From positions 496,001 to 560,000 of the forward strand of contig OZ253586.1 of assembly GCA_965263155.1 (NCBI GenBank): a stretch of DNA of 64,000 bases, written 5' to 3'. Made by a program: the position numbers and the translations under genes. This document shows, piece by piece, positions 41,301-50,048 of this stretch (position 1 is its first letter; each line of letters starts with the position of its first letter). The notes under the pieces were generated by a model that worked only from the letters and a program-made list of their open reading frames with translations, had not been told where the DNA came from and did not search any database. This stretch comes from JAAXIE01 sp965263155. Its GTDB lineage: Bacteria > Chloroflexota > Dehalococcoidia > Lucifugimonadales > JAAXIE01.

Positions 41301-41391
41301 CAACCCTCGAGTTCCTGAGTGCCCCAATTATTGTGCCATGCGTCACATCTGCAGGGTGAACCAGTTCAGTCGATGGAAACGCTGGGACTGA
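38359..41391 (+). CDS. addB: AddB-like helicase-nuclease subunit (PD-(D/E)XK, Fe-S)
   Basis: 1010 residues. N-terminal P-loop IGGPCSGKT (residues 8-16), helicase-like middle, then a C-terminal PD-(D/E)XK nuclease: GTVIHEILGDAL, DRLDAGDGLVVIVDYKSGRP and QLQLYGYL. Four cysteines for the AddB-type [4Fe-4S] cluster are visible, one in SYRTCSFQFF and three in CPNYCAMRHIC. With AddA it resects double-strand breaks up to a Chi-like site. AddA overlaps its last 19 nt. Divergence is high, as usual for AddB, so the identity rests on domain order and the partner. Confidence 0.88.
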   Translation: MPNPILIIGGPCSGKTDTIISRLASLYEADPFAEAVALVPTVRHGDQFRRRLVGRCGVALGLRVETISRFSRGLASEVWVPSHALVEELLSRIVRREVEAGSAGYFRPISGTKGLGNLVRGAVGDLLAEGVEAQAFSGAAAQFGSPSLVSLSAIYAAYVADLEQRGWVHPAQIGSTAAGAVRAGAPLPATIVLDGFHLFRGTELALLETVVAQADVTIALDPDAGVRSQHDYKRLLRLFPHPEVVELQGNGTAPPSSVIADEAADQMGQLRLFLPEVGGEFEGDGAAASPTVSKGEAADREGQLRAIARQIKQRLADGPSLRPSDFAVAFRQASPHLSLARQVFSEYDLPLDPAAGERLNSQPLGVWLRRLLHLARDGWRLRDVVSVLSSGFVDLGRWGLSRDHVASFAQKARENQLWSGQESLQRAADGLRVESEKPDTSDAQRRFLGQASTGMVAALKELQALLEQPPADTAEHARRLENALFGRNALIDAASRRDPGADVEMDALRGYLQDLVSTHEALGGEAEEFESFIARVEAKLEAPAVLLREAGGVLLAPMHTLNGLRFDFVAVGGLIAGEFPAPRASAGLLSGAAIAALNQAGLDLPPEPRLTEDELWESVSTRADGTLALWKTRLDDRGRPASASYYFPLEASQEVVEARAPLPERTSSRRELAIACTQQWASQGRLRPLGESAWPIVRLAANVESRRRSFSHGGLHEGQLSAGQVPWLTGADAKWSASRIESYRTCSFQFFGNYGLRLRELEQEMDGADAATRGTVIHEILGDALEPLIERGEPLTPSTVPEALARLRANGREIWNSAPTRHGFGRAALWRVDADQTLPQLEALLWKEAEHSQKLGVNRIIGAEKDIVASLPLDPPLQVVAKIDRLDAGDGLVVIVDYKSGRPISEAEVLDGRRVQLQLYGYLGREEVQANRVIARYAWVRPNIKWWELDSSNDKGAAALNDIVEVAGGVRDAVDSGDFRVNPRVPECPNYCAMRHICRVNQFSRWKRWD

Positions 41392-44300
41392 CCACCGAAC
41401 AGGCCGCCATCGTCGCCGAACGTGGCCGCGACATGCTGGTCACTGCGGGCGCTGGCAGCGGCAAGACTCGCGTGCTGGTGGAGCGCTATGTCTCCCTGCT
41501 CCAAGAACACCGGGTCTCGGAGATTGCCGCCGTCACCTTCACCGACGCGGCTGCCATGGAGATGCGGGAGCGGGTACGTCGCGAGTTGCTCACCCGCCCG
41601 GAACTGGCGCACCACCGGGCCGACGTCGACGAAGCCGTCATCGGCACCATCCATTCCCTCTGCTACATGATTCTGCGGGAACACCCTGTTGAAGCCGCTA
41701 TCGACCCCTCCGCCCGCATCCTTGCGGAAGACGAGGCAGAGTTCGAGAGGTCTCAGGCCTGCTTTGATGCCTTGGAAGAGGCCGCCGATGCCGACGACCA
41801 GCGTGCCTTGGCATTGCAGGAACTCAGCGTCTACCACGCGACCCTCAACCTCCCCCTGATGGTGGGACGTCGCGATGAGGTGGAGTCCGGGTTCCGAGCG
41901 ATGTTCGGCGACAGGCCAGATAGCGGCGACAGGCCAGATAGCGGTGATAGCGTAGAGAGTTGTCGCGAACACATCCGAGACCTGCTAGACGGCATGATAG
42001 CCGTTGCAGTGGAACAACTGCGATCACAGCTCGCGGAAGACGTGGAGTGGCTGCGAGATGCCTACACCGGTCCCGGCCAAGACGCGCTATCCGGGAATAT
42101 GCACGATTCTCTGGCGGCCTTAGGGAATCCCTACGAAGGCGGTTGGTCGGACTTGTTGGACCGTTTGCAACGGGCCGGGGCCAACATCGGCTTAAGGGGA
42201 GGAAGCGCTAAGAATTGGGCTGTCGAGGTCGAAGCGGTCAAGGGCATCATGCGCGGTATTCGCGATACCGCAAACCATGTGGGTTCCCTCCCTTGCTGGA
42301 ACGAGCACGATGAGACCGCGGTCGAAGTGTTGGTGTCGCTTAGGTCCCTCTTCGATGATGCCTGTCGGCGGTATCGCGACCGCAAGCGGGAACTGGCGGC
42401 CCTCGATTACCTAGACTTGGAGATTGAGGCAACACGGTTGCTGCGTGACCACCCTCTTGTCGCAGCCTCTTATCGCTCGCGCTTTCGCCATCTCATGGTG
42501 GACGAGTTGCAGGACACCAATCCAGCGCAGATTGAGCTGCTTGAGTTGTTGTCCCGTGGAGCGGAGGGCGATTCAACGGGACCTGAGCGCTTTTTCGTAG
42601 GCGACGTCAAGCAGGCGATATATCGCTTCCGTGGCGGCGATGTGCGGAACTTCACCCGTCTGCACCACGAGATTGAGTCCGACGGAGGAGCTATTCGCGC
42701 GTTGAGCCAGTCTTTCCGTGCCCACGACACGTTGGTGGAGACGCTGAATACCCTCTTTGATGCGGTGTTCAAGGACCCGCAGGAAGAGTTCGAGGCCCCC
42801 ATGCAGTCTATGACGGGCCGCGGCTCCAATGCTCCTCGGTCTCCCCACTTTGTGCTGATGCCCATTTCCACTGAGAAGGCGGAAGGGTCCGACGCCAAGG
42901 ATCCTGAGCGTCGAAAAGTGGAGGCAGACGCAGTGGCGAAGGAGGTAGACCGGCTGTTGCGGGACGAGATTCCAGTTTGGGATCGCGATGCCAAACAGCT
43001 GCGGCCCGCCCGGCCCTCAGACGTGGCGGTGCTGCTACGCCGACTGACCAACGCCCATACTTTCGAGCAAGCCTTGGAGAGCTACGGGGTTCCTTACCGG
43101 ACTCCGTCCGGGCTGGGGTTCTTTACCCGGCAGGAGGTGCTCGACCTGACCAACCTGTTGGGTTGGCTGGCCGAACCCGACGACAATATTGCCTTGGTAG
43201 GAGCCCTGAGGTCGCCCCTCTTCATGATCGACGACGAGACGCTGCTGGCCCTGCGCCCAGCCAGACACAATACCCTGCAAACCCTAGCCAACCCGCCGGA
43301 TATCGTGCTCGGAGAAGCTCGGTCGATGTGCATCCGCGCCTCCGAGGTGTTGACTGAGCTGCGTGGCCAAGTCCCATTCGCAGCTCCCGAGGCTTTGCTG
43401 GAGAAGGCCTTGGTGTTGACGGGTTTCGAGGCAGCTTGGGCCCCCTTGCAGGGAGGCGATCAGGCTCTGGCCAACATAAGGAAGTTTGCCGGCTTGGCCC
43501 GCACCCTGACCGACCATTCGCTGGATGAGTTCGTCTCCTATGTCCGGCGTCGGCGCGACGAACTTGAGACCCGCGAAGGGCAGGCAGTGCTGGACGACTC
43601 GAATGCCGTACGGCTGCTTACAGTCCATGGGGCCAAGGGCTTGGAGTTCCCCATCGTATTCGTGCCCGAAGCCCATGTTCTGCCGCCCCATAGCCATGAG
43701 TCAGTGCGATGGCGTAGTGGCAAAGGTGTCTCTCTTACTCTCAACCCGACGATAGACGAGCCGGAAAGGCGTCGTCGGCCCGGCTTCTACGCCTACTCAA
43801 TGAAGCAAGACGAAGCGGAGGACTCCGCCGAACACAAACGCCTCTTCTACGTAGCCGCGACCCGTGCCGCTGACTTGCTTTACATAAGCGGCGACAGCAC
43901 CGAAAAAGACGGCACTTGGTTTGCCGCAGCTCAACTTGCCCTTGAAATGTCGCCGTTGGATGGCGTGGAAATTCGCCCGCCTCTGCCTGTCGATCCCAAG
44001 GCCATCGCCCGACGTGCGCCGCCCAGTCCGCTGAAGATCCCCGATGAACGTGATGAAGAGGACTTCATGCCCCCGCTGGTGGCCCGCCCGCGAGTCATAC
44101 CGCTCCGCTCCAGTACGCCGGTCACTGCGCTGCAAGCTCCGTTACCCGACCATGCCTATAGTCGACACAGTGACGGGTTGGGACTGGTGCGGGGCAGCTT
44201 GGCGCACAAGGCCATTGAGGTATGGTTCACCAGCGATTCCCGACCTGATGTTGGTGCTCTGGCCCAACTCATGGACAGCGCCTTGGGCAAGGAGACGATG

Positions 44301-44759
44301 GACAGTGTCGTCGGCGAGGTCGACGCCATGCTGGACCGGATGGATGCCAGTCCCTTGGCGGCCACTCTGCGCGACGGTGATACCCGCGCTTATTTCGAGC
44401 TGCCCTTCTCTTGGGACTGGCAGGGGGTGCCGGTGCATGGCACCATCGACCTCGCCTACCAAAGCGGTGGCAACTGGCACGTCCTCGACTTCAAGACCGA
44501 CGATCTGCGCGACCGCACGCTGGCAGAGGCCGCCAGCGCCTATCTGCCCCAGCTGGCCCTCTACTCCTCCGCCCTGCAACAGGCCACTGGCCAGATGCCC
44601 ATCGCTGGCCTGCTTTTCCTGCGCACCGGAGACATCCACGTCCCAGCCTCGGATGACCTTGACGCCGCGTTGGTCGCTACCCGCCAACGGGTTGATGCGG
44701 GCGAGACGCTGGCACCCGACCTGCCCTCCTTGTACGACGACCTCGCCGTGTCCAACTAG
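41373..44759 (+). CDS. addA: AddA-like UvrD-family helicase-nuclease
   Basis: 1128 residues. UvrD/Rep core: Q-motif LTTEQAAIV, Walker A AGAGSGKT (25-32), TFTDAAAMEMRERV, DELQDTNPAQIELLELL, GDVKQAIYRFRGGD, LLTVHGAKGLEFPIVFVPE and LFYVAATRAADLLYISG. The C-terminal nuclease has LVRGSLAHKAIE, HGTIDLAYQSGGNWHVLDFKTD and YLPQLALYSSAL. The ATG at 41373 is chosen; it overlaps addB by 19 nt. An 18-bp tandem duplication at about 41911-41946 encodes a doubled GDRPDS in a linker. Confidence 0.93.
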   Translation: METLGLTTEQAAIVAERGRDMLVTAGAGSGKTRVLVERYVSLLQEHRVSEIAAVTFTDAAAMEMRERVRRELLTRPELAHHRADVDEAVIGTIHSLCYMILREHPVEAAIDPSARILAEDEAEFERSQACFDALEEAADADDQRALALQELSVYHATLNLPLMVGRRDEVESGFRAMFGDRPDSGDRPDSGDSVESCREHIRDLLDGMIAVAVEQLRSQLAEDVEWLRDAYTGPGQDALSGNMHDSLAALGNPYEGGWSDLLDRLQRAGANIGLRGGSAKNWAVEVEAVKGIMRGIRDTANHVGSLPCWNEHDETAVEVLVSLRSLFDDACRRYRDRKRELAALDYLDLEIEATRLLRDHPLVAASYRSRFRHLMVDELQDTNPAQIELLELLSRGAEGDSTGPERFFVGDVKQAIYRFRGGDVRNFTRLHHEIESDGGAIRALSQSFRAHDTLVETLNTLFDAVFKDPQEEFEAPMQSMTGRGSNAPRSPHFVLMPISTEKAEGSDAKDPERRKVEADAVAKEVDRLLRDEIPVWDRDAKQLRPARPSDVAVLLRRLTNAHTFEQALESYGVPYRTPSGLGFFTRQEVLDLTNLLGWLAEPDDNIALVGALRSPLFMIDDETLLALRPARHNTLQTLANPPDIVLGEARSMCIRASEVLTELRGQVPFAAPEALLEKALVLTGFEAAWAPLQGGDQALANIRKFAGLARTLTDHSLDEFVSYVRRRRDELETREGQAVLDDSNAVRLLTVHGAKGLEFPIVFVPEAHVLPPHSHESVRWRSGKGVSLTLNPTIDEPERRRRPGFYAYSMKQDEAEDSAEHKRLFYVAATRAADLLYISGDSTEKDGTWFAAAQLALEMSPLDGVEIRPPLPVDPKAIARRAPPSPLKIPDERDEEDFMPPLVARPRVIPLRSSTPVTALQAPLPDHAYSRHSDGLGLVRGSLAHKAIEVWFTSDSRPDVGALAQLMDSALGKETMDSVVGEVDAMLDRMDASPLAATLRDGDTRAYFELPFSWDWQGVPVHGTIDLAYQSGGNWHVLDFKTDDLRDRTLAEAASAYLPQLALYSSALQQATGQMPIAGLLFLRTGDIHVPASDDLDAALVATRQRVDAGETLAPDLPSLYDDLAVSN
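41911..41946 (+). repeat. In-frame 18-bp tandem duplication in addA
   Basis: GACAGGCCAGATAGCGGC occurs twice (the second copy ends GGT) and encodes D-R-P-D-S-G repeats. In frame, in a poorly conserved linker; likely replication slippage. Confidence 0.65.
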
Positions 44760-46000
44760 GCGACGAATGACTAGCCCAGCCCACGTAACTGTTCAGACTT
44801 GATGCTGCGGGTTTAAGGGGCATCCCTTGTGGACGTCCGGATGCCTTGCAAAGGTTTTCTGCTAGCCAGCGGCTCATCTTTCGACTCCACTTCGTTTCTC
44901 TCAGGGCGGAGGCCAGACAGATCCGGGGACGAACGGAACATTGAGGAACCGGAGCAATTGGAAGGCCCTTGGTTTGCCCAATGACATCAGCCCGTTGACA
45001 CCGTCGCCCTTGCCCCTCTAGGCTCGAGATATGGTTCTGAAAACGCAATCAGCGAAAACATCCGTAGCAGGGTCGCCAACAACGGTTGTCCGAAAACCCC
45101 TTTCAGGAATACCTTCGTTCGGCAGCCCAAATGTTGCGGCCCCCGCCGCCCTTCCATCCGCGCGGCCTTTCAATGGCACAGTCGTGTCCCATAAAATCCC
45201 GTCATTTCGTAGCTGGACCTACCCCAAATGAGACAAATGAGACATATTGCAGATACAAAAAATGCGTTTTCAGCTACGACCACTGTCTCATCTGTATCCT
45301 TCCCAGATACGATTTCTGCCCATACCGTGATACACAGTGAGACGAAACCGGGACACCATGTCTCACCCCATACACCGCCTTCCATACTCATGCCGGCCCA
45401 AGCGGACCCGATACAACGACGTCACAAATGTCACAGGCATCAGCTACGAAATCGTGAATTGTGTGTCATCCCCTTGACTAAGGTAAAGCTGACGCGTAGC
45501 TGCGCCGGTCCAAATCCCGGTGCAATAAAGTACGGGCAGTTTACGGCGGATATAGCACTGGAAGAAACCGAGAGATGCAAAAGACTAGCATTGGAACACC
45601 AGAAATGGCGCAGAATGCGGACCTCCGAGGCCCGCAGTGCCCGTTGTCTTGACAAGACCTTCGGCAAAGCGGCAAGGGACTCGTGAGAGAGCTAGAGCCT
45701 GCCCCGCACTTGATCACGGGGGTGAGGGTGATTCACGGCGCTTTAACCATGCCACATGCAACAATCGAAAGACCCTGTGGTGTGCCCTCGGTGTGCCGTT
45801 GGTGTGCGCCACTCAGCTTGACACCCCAAAGTGGCCGATGCTAACATTTGTAGTCCCTTACCCGCGCTCGGCGATGCTACGGGCTTAGATATTTAGCCTC
45901 GACGCGGTCCCGAGGGAGAGATTCCAGCCATACCCAACTACCTTGTCAGCGGCGCGCATGAGCGCCACGTTTCAGGTGAGGTTTGGGAGGAGGTTACCCG
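44760..46000. other. Gene-free island B with dispersed short repeats
   Basis: About 1.24 kb with no recognised gene or tRNA. Its repeats match island A in the same relative order on the opposite strand: CATTTCGTAGCTGG (45203), ATGAGACAAATGAGAC (45228-45243), CAGATACGATTT (45304-45315), CAGCTACGAAAT (45441) and a 44-nt element (45485-45528). Short open frames lack protein-like composition. The right end carries the citrate synthase ribosome-binding region. Confidence 0.6.
45485..45528 (+). repeat. 44-nt dispersed repeat, copy B
   Basis: Matches the reverse complement of 9480-9523 at 38 of 44 positions. Part of it (CGCCGG, 8-nt loop, CCGGTG) could fold like a tRNA T-arm, but no tRNA body surrounds it. 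Confidence 0.65.
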
Positions 46001-47140
46001 ATGGCATCCGAGGGCTTTGACATCAAGCGGGGCTTGAAGGACGTTTATTTCGATACCACGGAAGCCAGCTTCATTGATGGCGAAGTGGGCAAGCTGCTGT
46101 ACCGCGGGTACAACATCCATGACCTCGCGGAGAAGGCCACTTTCGAAGAGGTCGTCTACCTCCTCCTCTACGGCGCCCTGCCTAACCGGCAGCAATTGGG
46201 TGAATTCGACCGCGGTTTCAGGGCCGACCGCACAGTGCCCGACGAGGTGATAAACGTCCTGCGAGTGGTGAAGGACTGCCACCCCATGGACGCCCTGCGC
46301 ACCGGCATCTCTGCCTTGTCCGCCTTCACCCCCGATGTCACCGACAACTCTCAGGAGGCTACGCGGCGCAAGGGCATCCGTCTGACGGCACAAGCCCCCA
46401 CATTGGTGGCGGCGCACCATCGCATTCGCAACGGACTGGAGCCGGTGGCCCCCAACCCCGACCTGAACCACGCCGGGAACTTCCTCTACATGCTGCGTGG
46501 GGCCGAGCCGACTGACGATGAGAACCACTTGATTGACGTGGACTTCGTACTGCACGCCGAGCACGGGGCGAATGCCTCCGCTTTCGGGGCTAGGGTGGTC
46601 GCCTCCACCCTGTCGGATCTCCACTCGGCTGTGGTCACCGGGGTGGCTGTGCTGAAGGGTCCGTGGCATGGTGGCGCAGCGGAAGAGGTCATGAAGATGG
46701 CCTTGGAGATCGGCCAGCCGGAGAACGCCGAGGAATACGCCCGGAAGCTGCTGGATAGTGGTGGTCGCGTCATGGGGTTCGGCCATCGCGTATACAAAGC
46801 CGAAGACCCTCGGGCCCGCCACCTGCGGGAGCGCTCCCAGAAGTTGGGGGAGGAGAAGGGCCAGCCCCACTGGTTCCAGATACTCACCTATCTGGAGCAG
46901 AACGTGATGGCCCCCTACCGCGACCGGGGTATCTTCGTGAACGTCGACTTCTTTGCAGGCTCAATTTACTACCTTCTGGAAATTCCTGACGACCTGTTCA
47001 TCCCGATATTCGCGCTGGGCCGCATTCCCGGCTGGACGCTCCAGTGCATGGAGCAGTACTCGGACAACATCCTTCTGCGGCCCCTGTTGGAGTACAAGGG
47101 CGAGATGGACTTGGAGTACGTTCCCCTCGACCAGCGGTAG
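46001..47140 (+). CDS. gltA: Citrate synthase
   Basis: 379 residues, short (hexamer-independent) type. It condenses acetyl-CoA and oxaloacetate. Catalytic His in LHAEHGANASAF, His in MGFGHRVYK and Asp in VNVDFFAGSIYYLL are all present, as are GLKDVYFDTTEASFIDGEVGKLLYRGYNIHDLAE and RPLLEYKG. The sequence does not separate citrate from 2-methylcitrate activity with certainty. ATG 46001 has GGGAGGAGG 7-8 nt upstream, so the TTG at 45983 is rejected. Confidence 0.93.
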   Translation: MASEGFDIKRGLKDVYFDTTEASFIDGEVGKLLYRGYNIHDLAEKATFEEVVYLLLYGALPNRQQLGEFDRGFRADRTVPDEVINVLRVVKDCHPMDALRTGISALSAFTPDVTDNSQEATRRKGIRLTAQAPTLVAAHHRIRNGLEPVAPNPDLNHAGNFLYMLRGAEPTDDENHLIDVDFVLHAEHGANASAFGARVVASTLSDLHSAVVTGVAVLKGPWHGGAAEEVMKMALEIGQPENAEEYARKLLDSGGRVMGFGHRVYKAEDPRARHLRERSQKLGEEKGQPHWFQILTYLEQNVMAPYRDRGIFVNVDFFAGSIYYLLEIPDDLFIPIFALGRIPGWTLQCMEQYSDNILLRPLLEYKGEMDLEYVPLDQR

Positions 47141-47167
47141 CCTCAGTATTCAAGTGAATCCAAGTAT

Positions 47168-47194
47168 ATCGGGAGGCCGTAAAGGCCTCCCGAT
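47168..47194 (+). terminator. Hairpin after citrate synthase
   Basis: ATCGGGAGGCC-GTAAA-GGCCTCCCGAT, a perfect 11-bp stem, 27 nt after the stop and 15 nt before the next gene. The T-tract is poor, so it may only partly terminate. Confidence 0.65.
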
Positions 47195-47209
47195 TGTAGG
47201 GGCCTTGCC

Positions 47210-48460
47210 ATGGCTTCCGGCGCGGAGCAGGAGATACGGCGTCGCATTCAGCAGCGCGGCCCGATAACCTACCGCGAATTCATGGAACTCGCCCTCTACT
47301 GGCCGGATGGGGGCTACTACGCTACTCGCTCAGCCTCCGCCGACTACTACACCGCGCCCGCGGCCCATCCCGCCTTCGGTGCCCTGCTCTCCCTGCAACT
47401 CTACCAAGCGTGGGCGCTGCTAGGGGAACCAAGTCCCTTCTGGGTCATCGAACCCGGTGCAGGCAACGGTCTCTTAGCCCGAGACGTCACCGCTTTCGCC
47501 AGCCAACTACCCCATGGGTTCGAACGCGCCCTACGATACGTGTGCTTGGAGCGCGACTCTTGTCGAAACCATGTCCCAGGCGAATGGTCCCCCCAAGAGT
47601 GGGTGGCGGCCATAGGACTGCCTTTCCGAGGGGTAGTGGGGGTTGTGCTCTCGAACGAGTTGCTGGACGCCTTCCCGGTGCATCGGGTGAAAATAGCACG
47701 GGGACAATTGAGGGAAGTGTATGTAACGGCGGTGGATGGGCTTTTGGCGGAAGAGTTGGGGCCTCCGTCCACACCAGCTTTGCAGGAGCGACTAGCCCGT
47801 GTGGGGGTCTCGCTGGGCGATGGATGGGAGGCCGAGATCAATCTGACAATCGACGATTGGGCAACACAAGCATCCGCCTGCCTCGATCGAGGTTTCGTCA
47901 TCACCGTGGATTACGGAAGGTCTGCATCCGACCTCTATTCAGCGGAGAGGGCGCGGGGCACCCTGACCACCTTCCGCGATCATGTTCAGACCGACAGTCC
48001 CGTGCGGGATGTGGGTTATCAGGACATTACGGCACACGTCGACTTCACTGCTGTGGAGATAGCGGGTAGAAAAGTGGGGCTGGAATGCTGGGGCCGCGTC
48101 AACCAACGCCAGTTCCTGCTGAACATGGGGATACAACGTTGGCTGTCGTCGCTGCGTGGTGTCAGGAGCGAGGCTGACGAGAACGCCAACCGCATGGGGA
48201 TGCAGCAACTCATCCGGCCCGGTGGTATGGGCGACTTCCAAGTGGTGTTCCAAGCCAAGGGGGCGAAGGGGGCCAAGGGGCCCATGGGGATTCAGGCCGC
48301 TGAGCTGTGGGGCTTGGAGGCCTCGCCGGAGGTGGACGCACTGCTTGACGGACTATCGCCGCCCCGTTTGACTTCAGAGCATGTGCCTCTGCTGGAAGCC
48401 AGCTACCCCCACTTGGCGCAGACTTACGAATATCTGTGGCCTAGGGATGAAGCGACCTAG
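47210..48460 (+). CDS. MidA/NDUFAF7-like SAM-dependent methyltransferase
   Basis: 416 residues of the COG1565 (MidA) family. The opening RRIQQRGPITYREFMELALYWPDGGYYA is diagnostic. The SAM site is in VIEPGAGNGLLARDV; further blocks are VLSNELLDAFPVHRV and ITVDYGRSASDLYSAERARGTLTTFRDH. The mitochondrial relative NDUFAF7 methylates an Arg of a complex I subunit; bacterial targets are not known. Starts just after the hairpin at 47168. Confidence 0.88.
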   Translation: MASGAEQEIRRRIQQRGPITYREFMELALYWPDGGYYATRSASADYYTAPAAHPAFGALLSLQLYQAWALLGEPSPFWVIEPGAGNGLLARDVTAFASQLPHGFERALRYVCLERDSCRNHVPGEWSPQEWVAAIGLPFRGVVGVVLSNELLDAFPVHRVKIARGQLREVYVTAVDGLLAEELGPPSTPALQERLARVGVSLGDGWEAEINLTIDDWATQASACLDRGFVITVDYGRSASDLYSAERARGTLTTFRDHVQTDSPVRDVGYQDITAHVDFTAVEIAGRKVGLECWGRVNQRQFLLNMGIQRWLSSLRGVRSEADENANRMGMQQLIRPGGMGDFQVVFQAKGAKGAKGPMGIQAAELWGLEASPEVDALLDGLSPPRLTSEHVPLLEASYPHLAQTYEYLWPRDEAT

Positions 48461-49074
48461 CCTTGGTTGGCCTCAGAGTGGAGGCCGAGGCGGCCAGCGA
48501 CGGGTTTCAGGCTGTCGATGACGAAAGCGATATGCTCCTCGAAGTCCAGCCCAGCCTCGGCAGCCCCCTTGACGATGTCGTCGCGGTTCACGTCCCGGGC
48601 GAAGGCCTTGTCCTTCATCTTGCGAATCACCGACCGCGGGGTCACCTCGTCGAGGCTCTTGTTGGGGCGTACCAACGTCACCGCGCGGATGAAGCCAGAA
48701 AGCTCGTCGCAGGCGAACACCATGTGCTCCATGAGGGTCTCGCGCTTGACGTTCAAATGCTCGCCGTTCGGGTGATCGCCGTGGGTTAGTACCGCCCGAA
48801 CGATGTCATCGGGATAGCCGAGGCCTCTGAGGATGGCCGCTCCGTACTGGGGGTGTTGCTCCACACTGGGCACGATTTCCCAGTCGAAGTCGTGCACCAA
48901 GCCGGCGATGCCCCAGCGCTCCTCGTCCTCCCCGAAACGGCGGGCGTAAGCACGCATGGAGGCCTCCACTGCCAGCAGGTGCCGCATCAGCATGTCCCCT
49001 TTGACGTATTGGCTCAGGTCATCCAGCACCTTCTGCCTGTCAATGTCCTGGCTACCTGCCGTCTGACTCGCCAT
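48457..49074 (-). CDS. HD-domain (HDIG) phosphohydrolase
   Basis: 205 residues. HD metal motif H...HD: YVKGDMLMRHLLAVEASMRAYARRFGEDEERWGIAGLVHDFDWE, then a later HGDHPNGEH and the Asp in VFACDELSGF. Similar single-domain proteins are thought to act on nucleotides, but the substrate is unknown. ATG 49074 (SD GAGGAGAT) overlaps the end of trmI by 23 nt, so the pair is translationally coupled. Confidence 0.87.
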   Translation of the reverse strand: MASQTAGSQDIDRQKVLDDLSQYVKGDMLMRHLLAVEASMRAYARRFGEDEERWGIAGLVHDFDWEIVPSVEQHPQYGAAILRGLGYPDDIVRAVLTHGDHPNGEHLNVKRETLMEHMVFACDELSGFIRAVTLVRPNKSLDEVTPRSVIRKMKDKAFARDVNRDDIVKGAAEAGLDFEEHIAFVIDSLKPVAGRLGLHSEANQG

Positions 49075-49918
49075 CGTCGATCTCCTCGCTGGAATCATCG
49101 GGTTCTGTGACCGTTCTCACCATACCGGGCCTTGGATCGCACCTTCTCGCTGTGGTGATGAACCCGCTGTGGGCCACCATACGGTGGGCCGGCCGCATAC
49201 TCTGCTGAGTAACGTGCCACCCCCTTAGCAGCGTCTCAACGGTCTCCACCAACTGATATCGCCGGTCGTCCTCCAAGGCCAAGGTTAATCGGTGCACCTG
49301 TAGCACCGTGGGCAGGAAGCAGAGCAGGATGCCGCCGGGCTTGAGGGTATCGGCCGCGTGGCCCACCACGTTCCAAGGCTCGGGCACATCCAGCACCACG
49401 CGGTCCACATCCTGATCTTCGATGCCTTGGTAGATGTCGGCCTCGCGCACCTGCAGGTTGCCGATGTCTCCCAAATAGGTCTCCAAGTTGGATAGCACCT
49501 TGGGCACTTGGCTGGTGCGCACCTCGTAGGAGGTTACGCAGCCCCGCGGGCCAGCCGCTTGGAGCAGGGCCATGGTGAGAGCTCCGGAGCCCAAGCCCGC
49601 CTCTACGACCTTGCAGCCGGGGAAGATATCCGCCATGATCAGGATGTTCCCCAAGTCTTTAGGGTAAATCACTTGGGTGACACGTGGCATGTGCTGGGCA
49701 TATTCTCCCAAAGTGGGCTTCAGGGCAAGAAAGGTCTGCCCCATCGTGCTGCGCAGCCAACTGCCTTGGTCTCGCCCGATGACATCCTGGTGGGGCAGGA
49801 CGCCGACATGGGTGTGCAGGGCTCCCTGCGGCGAAAGGCGCACCAAGTAGCGGCGCCCCTTGCGGTCAATGAGCATTGCCATGTCGCCTTCCTCAAAGGT
49901 GGCATTGGTACGGTCCAT
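49052..49918 (-). CDS. trmI: tRNA (adenine-58-N1)-methyltransferase
   Basis: 288 residues. The small N-terminal beta domain (MAMLIDRKGRRYLVRLSPQGALHTHVGVLPHQDVIG) is followed by RVTQVIYPKDLGNILIMADIFPGCKVVEAGLGSGALTMALLQAAG, the TrmI SAM site, and VVLDVPEPWNVV. Forms m1A58 in the tRNA T-loop. The acidic C-terminal tail overlaps the HD gene start. A hairpin upstream (49988-50019) separates it from the peroxiredoxin gene. Confidence 0.92.
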   Translation of the reverse strand: MDRTNATFEEGDMAMLIDRKGRRYLVRLSPQGALHTHVGVLPHQDVIGRDQGSWLRSTMGQTFLALKPTLGEYAQHMPRVTQVIYPKDLGNILIMADIFPGCKVVEAGLGSGALTMALLQAAGPRGCVTSYEVRTSQVPKVLSNLETYLGDIGNLQVREADIYQGIEDQDVDRVVLDVPEPWNVVGHAADTLKPGGILLCFLPTVLQVHRLTLALEDDRRYQLVETVETLLRGWHVTQQSMRPAHRMVAHSGFITTARRCDPRPGMVRTVTEPDDSSEEIDDGESDGR

Positions 49919-49987
49919 ACGCTTGTTGTCTTTCTCTGCCTTGATATTCTCGATCCTGTGCGCGTGGCAGACGGGCCAAATAACATA

Positions 49988-50019
49988 CAGGCCGGGATTC
50001 CAGAAGGAACTCCGGCCTG
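49988..50019 (-). terminator. Hairpin between the peroxiredoxin gene and trmI
   Basis: CAGGCCGG...CCGGCCTG, extended inward by GGAA/TTCC pairs to about 13 bp, 30 nt after the peroxiredoxin stop. On the minus strand TATGTTATTT follows. Confidence 0.6.
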
Positions 50020-50048
50020 TTGCGTAGGCTGCCCGAAGACTCGGGTCC

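Noticed and set aside
41911..41946. Short tandem repeat as a CRISPR or regulatory array
   Set aside because: Only two 18-bp units, in frame within addA, without spacers.
45505..45528. A tRNA gene suggested by a T-arm-like hairpin
   Set aside because: No acceptor, D-arm or anticodon arm can be built around it; the same element recurs at 9480-9523 without the stem.
44677..45686. Several 60-150 residue open frames in island B
   Set aside because: Composition is not protein-like and the frames coincide with the repeat motifs also found in island A.
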